From positions 2,609,726 through 2,673,725 of the forward strand of contig NW_017264193.1 in the NCBI RefSeq assembly GCF_001619985.1: 64,000 bases of DNA, written 5' to 3'. Made by a program: the position numbers and the translations under genes. Shown here one piece after another: positions 55,378 through 64,000 of this stretch; within the stretch, counting starts at the first letter, position 1, and each line of letters opens with the position of its first letter. The notes beneath the pieces are model-generated. The model ran no database searches, was not told where the DNA came from, and was given only the letters and a program-made list of their open reading frames with translations. Source of the stretch: Xylona heveae TC161. Lineage: Eukaryota > Ascomycota > Xylonomycetes > Xylonales > Xylonaceae.

Positions 55378-57079
55378 ATGGCCAGCGCAGACACGACCCA
55401 GGAGAGTATTGACTCTCTTCAAGCAAGAGTCAAAGGCTTGGAGCGTGAATTATCCGAGCTCAAGTCTGATCTCGCCGCCGCAAATGCTCGTCCATCTCCG
55501 AGCCTCGAAACCCCCACGCACCCTGACTCAACCGACGGTCTCACGCCCGACGGATGGACATGGCCGCTCGCAGCAGACGAGTACAAGCGCTATGGAAGAC
55601 AAATGATTCTGCCTCAGATTGGTCTTGAGGGTTCGTTCAACTTCCACGTGCGACCTCACCACTACCTCCCATAAACTAACCCGTTTTCTTCCGAAACACA
55701 GGCCAGTTGAAACTCAAGTCCAGCTCAGTCCTGATCGTTGGCGCTGGAGGGCTTGGATGTCCCGCAGCAGCGTACCTGGCTGGCGCAGGGGTTGGCAAGC
55801 TCGGCCTCGTCGACGGCGATACCGTTGAGGTCTCGAACTTGCACAGGCAAATACTCCACGGGACGCACAAGGTGGATATGCGGAAAGTAGACAGCGCCAT
55901 ACAAAGTCTAAAAGGGTACGATCTCAACTCCTCCCTAAACACCCTCCCCGTTGCCTTTCGATATATATATACTCAAACATCTTATCATACAGACTCAACC
56001 CGACAATACAATACGTCGCCCACCGCGAGCACCTCACCCCACTTACCTCTCTCGACATCTTCGCACAATACGACGTGATTCTGGACTGCACCGACCACCC
56101 TACATCTCGTTACCTCATCTCCGACACGGCCGTGCTGCTGGGCAAGCCTCTCGTATCCGCATCTGCCTTGAAAACCGAAGGGCAACTCATGGTCCTCAAC
56201 GACCCACCTTTACCCCGGGGCGATCCCAGCGGGGGTCCATGTTACCGTTGCGTGTTTCCTCGACCTCCTCCCGCCGAAAGCCTCGTGAGCTGCGGCGAAG
56301 GCGGCATTCTCGGACCCGTAGTGGGCACAATGGGCGTGTTACAAGCGTTAGAGACTATTAAACTTATCACTCGCCGCGCTGCTTCTTCTTCTGCAAGCGG
56401 GTCTCCTGAAAAGCCCACGCCCAGTCTTCTTTTATTCTCAGCATACGGATCCCCTCCGTTCCGCAGCATCCGGCTTCGCTCCCGACGTGCCAACTGTCTT
56501 GCTTGTTCCGCACTTTCTCCAGAGTCAGGCTGTATTACCAAAGAGTCACTTTCCTCGGGCTCCCTTGACTACGTGCAATTCTGCGGCGTGACTAAACCCG
56601 TGAATATCTTAGCCGCAGACGAGAGAGTAACCGCAACAGAGTACAACAACGCTCGCAAGACCGGCAACACTGGCAAGGAACAGGGCGTTCTAATTGACGT
56701 GAGAGAAAAAGTACTGTATGATATCTGCCATATCGATAACAGCATCAACATCCCGTATTCGACTATCGTCGCAGAGTCTCGACGCATGCCTTCCCCTTCT
56801 CCTTCTCCTTCTACTCCTACTTCTTCTTCTGTTGAGGCGCAAAATACGCAGAATACGCAGAATCTGCAAGAGGCAGGTAACGATGCTACCTGGTTTCCAA
56901 ATGTCCCTTCAAACGCCCCAATCCACGTGATTTGCCGTCTTGGCAACGATTCGCAGCTGGCTGTGAGGCGGTTTCAGGAAATGGGCCTCGCACAGGGCGG
57001 GAACCGGTATATTGGCGACATCAAGGGCGGGCTTAAGGCTTGGAAAGATGAAGTGGATAAGTCCTGGCCAGAAGTCTGA
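55378..57079 (+). CDS. uba4: UBA4/MOCS3: E1-like adenylyltransferase and rhodanese sulfurtransferase
   Basis: Activates Urm1 for tRNA thiolation and, in molybdenum-cofactor users, the small subunit of molybdopterin synthase (the cnxF role in Aspergillus). Exons 55378-55630, 55702-55915 and 55993-57079 give 517 residues. An N-terminal coiled coil ([21 protein letters not shown]) precedes [14 protein letters not shown] and the ATP motif [11 protein letters not shown]. The zinc site has CYRC and CLAC pairs; [10 protein letters not shown] contains the E1-type Cys. The rhodanese domain starts at [10 protein letters not shown] and has its persulfide Cys in [11 protein letters not shown] Ser/Pro plus Gln/Asn repeat ([14 protein letters not shown]) is inserted in a rhodanese loop. 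All catalytic residues are present. Confidence 0.95.
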
Positions 57080-57699
57080 CTGTGTCGGTACTTGATATGA
57101 GTTAATGTGGCCGAGTTGGGCCTTGAGCGTGTAGAATTCCAATAGGTTTCAAAAATGGTTATTCTTCATTTTCGTCATTTTCATTCTGGGTTTTATTTAT
57201 TTATTTATTTATTTATTTCTTTATTTATTATTTTTGGTTTTCCCCTACATTTTATTCTCATTCTTTCCTTCCTTTTTTATTTTTTTTTTCTAAAATTTTT
57301 TGCTTTATACGTACACAGTATCAGAGCCTAGTTGGATAGCCACATTGCATTAGAATTAAAATTAGCATGAGATGAAAAGTTGGCGAATATACGGTAGATA
57401 CGTATAATTTTTTTTTTGAGTTTACTTTAATACATATAAAGGAGAGTTGCTCGATTCGCGAGCCATGAGCCCATGTCGCTGTTCTTATGACCAAGTGTCT
57501 GTTCCAATGGAAAGTAGATAGTATTGTAATGATACATCAGAGTAACAAAGTGAACAACTGTAAGCTATAATTCTTTCTCATATGTCGAAAAGTCCAAAAC
57601 ATATACTCAAATAGTCTGACCAAATACATTGAAATCAAATGATATATAAGACGAGAGAATTTAAAAGAAAAAGAAACAAATAAAAATAAAACATTCCGA
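57080..57699. other. Intergenic between convergent genes, with ATTT repeats
   Basis: 3' flanks of UBA4 and the acyl-CoA dehydrogenase gene. A run of ATTT units lies at about 57192-57230, followed by T-rich DNA. Nothing else seen. Confidence 0.5.
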
Positions 57700-59609
57700 T
57701 CATAACTTCATACCCATGAGTTTGTGCACACGCAGGGCCTGTCGAATACTAAGGTCGAGCATGATTTCCTCAGAACCGCCAGGGATGGCATACGCGCGAA
57801 CATCACGGTAGAGACGTTCAATCTTCGCGCCTTGGCCACCACGGGAGTAACTGAGGCCGCCGAAAATTTGGGAAGCTTCACGAGCACAGAACTCAAACGT
57901 GGTAGTCGATTGAGCTTTGAGGGCGGCAATAGCACCACCGAGCTTGAGCATGGCCTCTGTCTCATCCATGCGCTGGCACTGGTAAATGAGATTTTCCATC
58001 CAGTTGTACGAGGCTTCGATCTGGCGCGCCATGTGGGCGAGCTTGAGGCGAATGACGGGATGGTCGATGAGTCGCTTGCCAAAAGTGCGGCGCTTGTGCG
58101 CGTACTTCATGGACTCGGAGAAACAGACGCGCGAGAAGCGGATACATTGAATAATGATACCGATACGCTCGTGGTTGAAGTTTGTCATGATGACTGATTC
58201 GCAACACGTCAGTATATTTTCTACGTTTTGAGAAGGAGCGGGGAAGCTGACCTTTGAAACCCTTGTTCTCGCGCCCAATGAGATTTTCAACGGGAACTTT
58301 GACATCCTCAAAAGTAATATACGTAGTTCCACTGCTCCAGACACCCTGACAGTCCATACGACGAGTGCTTACACCCTCAAAGGCACGTTCAATGAGCAAA
58401 ACACTGACGCCGCCCATGCCTTCACCGCCGGTCCGAACAGCAGTGGTGAAGTAGTCGCACCAAATACCATTGGTGATCCATTTCTTCTCGCCATTTACGA
58501 TATAGTGTTTTCCATCTTCGGATAGCTTGGCCTCGCAGGTGAGATTGGCAACGTCACTTCCCGCATCGGGCTCGGTAATGGCCAAGCAAATGCGCTTGTC
58601 ACCGCTGAGGATACCGGGCACAATGCGCTCAATGAGCTCCTTTTTGCCATGCTTCACAAGAGGCGGACAGCCGATGCCAAAGCCGCCAATCAAGTTCCAT
58701 ACAAGACCTCCGCTACCAGCAGCCGAGAGCTCGTCTGTAAAAAGCATCTCATGGAAAAGATCCCATTTCTCTGGAGGCACGCTCTTCACACGACTCTTTG
58801 TGAGGTGCGTGGGATAGTGCACGCCCATAAGTCCGGCAAGGTAGCCGCGCTCACCCATTTGTTTGTAGATATGATCGGGGACCTTTTTCGCTTCATCCCA
58901 CTCGGTCACGTAGGGCTGGATCTCATTGTCGACCCATTCGCGAACTTCGGCACGAAGTGCGGCGTGTGTCTCATTGAAGTAGGGCGAGTAATACTGGGAA
59001 AAGATATTCTATTAGCAAGTGGAATTTAGACCGCTAGCGAGATGCGGAAACTCACGCTTTGATACCACGAAGGATCCGAATATGGGATCAGGTCGCCAAA
59101 AGGATCCAGAGCCTCTCCTACCTCCGCCACAGTCTGCGCCGGTTCGGGAGCAGCTGGTCCTGCGGACTCGGGGGAAACAGTGTCCTCCTTTGCTGGAGGC
59201 GTTGCTGGCGGAGTAGGCGGGGCTTCCACCTTGGGTTTGGAGTCGAGAGAGCCAATCTGAAGCTGTCCCTGGTATTTTTTCAAGATACCCTCATTGTGAT
59301 ACTTCCAAAATTGCTTGGAAGCGTCTTTTCCAGCGACTCGCTGCAAGACTAATTTAAGGGTTAGCCGGAATATAACCAGACTCCTATTTCGGAGTTTAAG
59401 CATATTCATAACGAACTCTTCTTTCCACCTGCCAGTCGCAAATTAGATATTTGTTCTTTCACGTTTACAAAGAGTAATGTGATTGCAGACATACCTGGAT
59501 GCTCATCCTGGAATTTACTCACATCATATACATCCTCGTCGACGATGATCCAGAGGCTGTCTGGCTTATTGTGCGACGAGACGTCGTCTTTGGAGAATGT
59601 CTGGGACAT
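57700..59609 (-). CDS. Cytochrome b5-acyl-CoA dehydrogenase fusion
   Basis: Starts at 59609 (MSQTFSKDDV). The N-terminal cytochrome b5 domain has haem ligands in EHPGGKK and YHNEGIL, joined correctly only after splicing two short introns. A Pro/Glu/Ala-rich linker follows, then FGDLIPYSDPSWYQS-YYSPYFNETHAAL. The dehydrogenase part has LAITEPDAGSDVANL (FAD/substrate motif), WITNG, GREN, then, after another intron, HERIG, RRTFGK, IFGGLSYSRGG and YAIPGGSEEIMLDL, with a Glu in the usual catalytic position. This b5-ACAD fusion is a fungal type; electrons may pass between FAD and haem instead of to ETF. It lacks a canonical SKL tail (it ends GMKL), so its location is open. Two CCTCGG motifs lie ~445-475 bp upstream. 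Confidence 0.92.
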
Positions 59610-60839
59610 TTTTCCAACAATGGAGGATAAATGGTGAGGGAACAATGACTGGTCGAACTAATGAGAGCAAGAATGAAGTCGAAAAGAAAGACAAGATCTA
59701 TGCGCTGCTGAAGAAGTAGCTTGCAAAATGTTTCGGCTTATGGGGCTGAGCAGAAACGGAATGGGAGCAACCGAGGGTTCATTTCACATGCTTCTCTATC
59801 GGAGTATACCTTGGGCGGAAAACAAGTGCCCGACATAGGTGATGACGGTCATGAGTCGTTTAGAGTCGGCAGTCGGCGTGCGTAAAAACGTGGGGCCCCG
59901 CAATTCCTAGCTAAAGAAAGCTGAATATTTCGGTCGCCCTAGTAATAAAAGACCATACATAACTTACAAGTTAACTTACCCGATGCCGCCTTCGTCGTCA
60001 CTCGGCCACTCACAGTTTCTGCAGTTCCTATGACCAATCCTGCACAACGTGCCTCGGCCCAAGAAAGCTACTCGGTACCTCGGCCCAGCTGAAACCATTC
60101 CACCCTCTAACTTACCTACCTTACCTTGTACTTTATCCAGCGTATTACTTTATGTACAGAGCATAATTCTCGATGCGAGGATCCGCTACCCCTTACTGGA
60201 CGGTGTTGTGCTTTGGCCCGGGCTCAGACTAAATTGACAGTATTAAGCGTAACTAACCTAACTTCCCGTTACTTTTTGAGAAACCGATCTAACCAAGAAA
60301 TCTGCTTTGACAGGCATAAATTTCAGTAAGCCTGAATATAGACAATGAAATGTTTGTGTAAAGCTTGTGATTGCCAATGCCCAATGAATGACCTTCATTC
60401 AAGATGATGAGGCAACAGCAGTAGATATTACCTATATGAAGTGAAGAAGACGAAGCAGTCAAGGCAACAGAAAGCTGGGTAGTCACTGTTACATTTGCAG
60501 ACTATATAAGCTCTGAATACGATAAGGCCATTGCTCTTCGTACCATTTCTTCTCAACATCCTCAGCTACTTGCCTTTGCACCAATGCAAATATCTTTGAA
60601 CCATCCATAAAAATGTGAACATGGATAAATGATTTCGAGCAAGGGTGTATTTGCTCACGTGTTTTTTCCCCCTCTCCGCTCCACTTATATATCCAACATT
60701 GCTTCGTCCTGCATCCACTTTGTTCATTATTTTAGATAGCCATCTATTTTACTTATTTTGAATCTCTAATTACTTGCAACTATTTTACATGTTGTAACTC
60801 TGATAAACCTTTATTATAATCAAACACGCACCATTCAAG
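59610..60839. promoter_or_regulatory. 1.2-kb divergent intergenic region
   Basis: Upstream DNA of the b5-ACAD fusion gene (minus) and the unknown gene at 60840 (plus). It contains the two CCTCGG motifs and, nearer to 60840, a TATA-like CTTATATATCC at ~60685 after a CT-rich run. No gene found inside. Confidence 0.5.
60052..60083. promoter_or_regulatory. Two direct CCTCGG motifs (FarA/FarB-type fatty-acid response core)
   Basis: CCTCGGCCCA occurs at 60052 and again at 60078, 26 bp apart on the same strand. CCTCGG is the known core for the Aspergillus FarA and FarB regulators of fatty-acid catabolism. It lies upstream of an acyl-CoA dehydrogenase gene, which fits. A 6-bp word is common by chance; the 10-bp tandem repeat is less so. 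Confidence 0.45.
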
Positions 60840-62064
60840 ATGAAATTCCAGCCAACAGCCGAGGAATTGGGCCACGCAATAACCCACCTCGATGATGAAC
60901 GGGACGATCAAAACATCTCCTTATCCAAGGGCTCGGGGTCGAAATGGAGGTCAGAACACCTTGAAGCACTTCGAGTGGCGTATTTAGACAACCTAGCTCT
61001 CGAAAGGTTGTTTCCGTCACAGTTTATCCCTTCCGACCACCACCAAGGTAAAGTCAATAGCTATAATGTATAATAGCAAGCTGACTCTTAGTCTAAGCAT
61101 ACTCGGAGCTGGTTCGAGCAATCAGGGCACCTTCCGAGGATGACCTAAAGGGATCTGTGGACCTGCTGGACCCGTACAGTGATAACAGATTCTTCGGTCT
61201 CTTCAGTCTAATTTCAGAGGCAATCGCGACACGCCCAGCACACATTCCCGGAACACAGGGTGCGATGAGAAACCCCAGTCCCGAGAGTGATCTATCATCT
61301 TCCAGCGCCGAAGACAAGGACGAAGAGGCCTCAAGGCAGATGTTTTTCGGACTTTTCAACCCGATTACCGCGTCTCTGAAACATAAACCCATGGAGTATA
61401 ATAGTATCAACTATCGAATTAGACCGTACGTTTCCTTGTCCTTCAATGTGGTATAAATAACTAATGGCAGCAGAAACGTAACTAGCACAGATATGAAATT
61501 GCAGCGTGGGGAGAACACTGTGACAGTAAGGAATGACGGAGGCCTTTATCTCATCCGATCGGGTCAATATACAGGCTCCAACAGATACGGAACAGTTCCA
61601 CTAGTATCATTCGAGGTAAGTAGATATTCCAGGTGGAGCCATGTATCAGTTCTAACCTCCGCCAGGCTAAGCGACGTCACGCGGGCAACATTCGTCGTCC
61701 TGGAGGAGAGAATGAGAAGTATTCAGCAACTGTCCTGGCTCAGGAAGTCGCGGAGCTTTTGGCCCAAGCCATCAACCACAACGAGCAACTCGGTAAAACA
61801 AATGACCAAGAGTCATTTGTTATTAGTATTCACGGAGCCGTTCTCAGACTGTCAGCCGCTCGTTTCGATGCCGCTTATCTGTCGCATGTCAAGAGCGGAC
61901 TGGTGCCAGCGGAAGAAACGGCTTGGGTGAGGCGTTCCTCTCCCTTCAATCTAAGGGAGAGGGATGGAAGAGAGGGTGCTCTGAAACTTTGCATTGGCCT
62001 CCTCGAGTACCTCCGAAGTGGCGAAGCAGAAGTAGGGCTCTTGCAGCAAATATTTAAGAAGTGA
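60840..62064 (+). CDS. Unknown protein, paralogue of the convergent neighbour
   Basis: Exons 60840-61047, 61098-61425, 61471-61615 and 61666-62064 give 359 residues with all phases matching. No domain is recognised. Landmarks are APSEDDLKGSVDLLDPYSDNRFF, an acidic Ser-rich loop, TVTVRNDGGLYLIRSG, then a helical C-terminal part VAELLAQAINHNEQL, ESFVISIHGAVLRLSAARFDAAYL and GREGALKLCIGLLEYL. The same order of motifs appears in the gene on the opposite strand at 62054-63046 (EDELKNF, KTDGYIFRSS, FVLRIAGTHLSLTTAQF, DRREALKLI), so the two are paralogues. The small mixed alpha/beta layout is compatible with several folds; I do not name one. Confidence 0.75.
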
Positions 62065-63046
62065 TCTGGGAAGGAACGCTAGTGGGAAAAGAACACAAGA
62101 CTGCCGAAATGAGCTTCAAAGCTTCCCTTCTGTCATTGACATTTATAAGTTCATATGAATGTGAATGGGAAATCAGAAGATGCGATGCCAATGGTGTATC
62201 TCGCAATAAAGACTCTATGTAAGGGCGAGAGAATTGTGCAGTGGTGAGAGACAGATGTGTTCCTGCTATGCGTAAAACAAATGCTCTGTAGCTCTGGAGA
62301 TTCGGCGCATCTACGTAAGCGAGATATGCTTGTATGAGAATCTGGGAGATCTCAGTAGCGGAGAGTGGCGCATCTTTGCTTTCTTGGGCCTGCAATTCTC
62401 TGTTAGCATTTATTTGTAATATGAAGCTGTTCAAACCCACCAGAAGTGTGAGAGGAAGTGGTGGTGGTGAAATTGCCCCCGTTGGTACTGTGCTTGACCG
62501 AAATATGTACCCATCCGTTTTGACGGCGCAATGTGTCTTGAGTGACTCAATGTAACAACGTACTTTTGACTGGACCGATTTTCTTTTCTTTTATCAGCGA
62601 AGAACTATGTGAGATTATTCTTGTGCTCACTTTGAAAGATGACTCAGTCCAAGACCGGCCATGACTATGCTAAGGAAGCTTGAGACGGCAAATCTTGACT
62701 CTATAGGATCACTATCCTCTCTTGTTGCATTTTCCAAATGCGTGAAAGTCACAAGGAAGTTGTTTTCCGCAAAGGAGTCGCAATACGAGGAAAAGTTTTT
62801 TAATTCATCCTCCCCGGGTTGAGTAAATCTTTCGGAAAGACGCTGAAAGCCTACACGCCATCAGAACAGGTCATCAAATGAATGGAGACATAGAGACATA
62901 TGGAGCTTACGTTCTTCCTTGTCTTTGGGCAACGCGACGTCAAATATCTTCTCGAAAGGAACAAAAGTGACATTGAACGTTTCACTGTCTTCTGCCGTCC
63001 ATGTTTTGTTTTTCTGACGAAGAAGTGATTTCAGGGCCGACATCAC
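62054..63046 (-). CDS. Unknown protein, paralogue of the convergent neighbour
   Basis: Starts at 63046 or 63043 (MSALKSLLRQKNKTWTAEDSE). Exon 1 ends in DKEE at a GTAAGC donor. Exon 2 encodes FQRLSERFTQPGEDELKNF and FLVTFTHLENATRE. A third exon carries ESLKTHCAVKTDGYIFRSS, and the last (62401-62054) carries SATEISQILIQAYLAY, AFVLRIAGTHLSLTTAQFSRPYIES and DRREALKLISAVL. The exon 2/3 junction is unsure: the obvious GTGAGC donor gives the wrong phase, while an earlier weak GTCTTG donor keeps it. Motif order and intron positions parallel the plus-strand neighbour. The two coding regions overlap tail-to-tail by 11 bp. Confidence 0.65.
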
Positions 63047-63625
63047 GATAGCACCTCCAGTTCGGCAGATGTGGCGAGAGATGATCGCGTGAGAAGAGCG
63101 TTTGGTGGTTGTAAGTTGATAGAAAGGAGGAAGGAGATGTTCGACGTAAAACCGTCATTCCAAGCAAGCTGTCTCATTCATTCTTCGAGCTGGATAAGAA
63201 ATGTCGTATTGTACTGAGGATTGCGAGCGACCGGTACTCGTATGCCCATGACAAATCCGATTACTTGCATCAATCTGGGGTTTTCGCGAGGTTGATAAAG
63301 AGAGCGGATAACGGGTCGTCGTTTCAACTTCCGCCGGGACTTTAGTGGATGGGGGGGACGCTAACTCCGGATTTTACCTGGTTTAGCTCCGTCTAGCTTT
63401 CTCGCTACAATAGCAACTCAATGGGCTAAAACAGCTGCTGGGTAGTCTTTCATTATTGCAGTTCCTGATAGGATTCAGAGACAGCTAAAATTAATATGTG
63501 GCGATGAAGAAACTCTTAAGCTTTTACGTTTCTACGATTTTAAAATCTATGTGAGTAGAGAGTTCAAAGGAAGGAAAAGAGAGGAGAGAATATAAAAAAT
63601 GTTTCCGCACCCGATAGAGATACCT
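63047..63625. other. Intergenic, upstream of the unknown paralogue and 3' flank of the kinase
   Basis: No supported gene. It carries the paralogue's promoter and the kinase 3' UTR. Confidence 0.45.
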
Positions 63626-64000
63626 TCACTTATCCCATGCCTTTTCCAGCTTTGAGGAACGGGTGAGGAACGGGTCTTCCATCAACTCACGAGCCGTCTT
63701 CCTTTCCTCTGGGAGCCACGTAAGCATCTTCTTGACAAAGGATAATAGCTCTTCCCTATCCTTTTTCTCCAAAGACGGAAGCGTATCTTTGAGTTGTCGG
63801 GCCGGTATCAAATCTGGATAGAGAAATTTCCCTGTAAGCAGCCGTCAATAAATCTGCGGCTTCATTTGTACCCTCTGAGTAATACGTGCCTTCTCCACTG
63901 AAAAATGGCCCACCAAATAACTGCTGCGCATTCCTGCAGAGCTTGCCTCCCTCGCCTTGGATAGCATCAGGCCATTCGACCCGGAGCATTGCATCAGCTT
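63626..64000 (-). CDS. C-terminal end of an SRPK-like protein kinase, 5' part beyond the window
   Basis: The last exon encodes GKFLYPDLIPARQLKDTLPS and ELLSFVKKMLTWLPEERKTARELMEDPFL, the kinase C-lobe end of fungal SRPK-like kinases (MLxWLPEERxTAxEL). The previous exon carries WPDAIQGEGGKLCRNAQQLF and GGPFFSGEGTYYSEG, the usual spacer with GGPFF before that helix, and joins in phase through a ~40-nt intron near 63835-63880. The catalytic lobes lie outside the window, so activity cannot be judged. Such kinases are highly duplicated in filamentous fungi. Confidence 0.75.

Overview
The window is nuclear DNA of a filamentous ascomycete (Pezizomycotina, perhaps Eurotiomycetes; the class is a guess). 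The evidence is short 45-100 nt introns with GTANGT donors and CTAAC/CTGAC branch sites, dense genes on both strands, and single-copy fungal genes such as PIF1, PUB1, ZRG17, DSC1, DUG3, MGM1, GCV3, PAM17, SLX9 and UBA4. Twenty-five protein genes and one intron-containing tRNA gene can be supported. Two genes run off the edges: PIF1 on the left and an SRPK-like kinase on the right. I saw no rRNA, CRISPR array, LTR element, LINE or recognisable DNA transposon.

Layout. 1-28.4 kb is housekeeping: PIF1 helicase, PUB1/TIA1-type RNA-binding protein, a Med2/Tlo-like acidic protein, a 2EXR/F-box-like protein, a two-helix membrane protein, ZRG17, the Dsc1/Tul1 E3 ligase, DUG3, the mitochondrial dynamin MGM1, mitochondrial ribosomal protein bS6m, glycine-cleavage H protein, then tRNA-Gln(UUG). 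28.9-44.8 kb is different. Spacing is wide (up to 2.2 kb without a gene) and the genes are accessory: a 2-oxoglutarate/Fe(II) oxygenase, a DHA2/VBA-type MFS exporter, a tyrosyl-tRNA-synthetase paralogue, a membrane-anchored haem-oxygenase-like diiron enzyme (HDO) and a Dal5-type MFS permease. 45-59.6 kb is housekeeping again: an MBD4-like DNA glycosylase, a large disordered protein, PAM17, SLX9, UBA4 and a cytochrome b5-acyl-CoA dehydrogenase fusion. 60.8-64 kb holds two paralogous genes of an unrecognised family that converge and overlap at their stops, then the kinase.

The most interesting part is 28.9-44.8 kb. The synthetase paralogue keeps the ATP-handling motifs (HIAY, KMSSS) but has replaced the residues that recognise tyrosine: Y39F, Y166T, Q170T and D173A in human numbering. 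Next to it is an HDO with a full-looking set of metal ligands, a family known from unusual amino-acid and natural-product chemistry. With two transporters and a 2OG oxygenase this looks like a small biosynthetic cluster without PKS or NRPS, in which a repurposed aminoacyl-tRNA synthetase may activate a non-tyrosine (perhaps not even alpha-amino) acid. That function is inferred. The domain calls and the pocket substitutions are read from the sequence.
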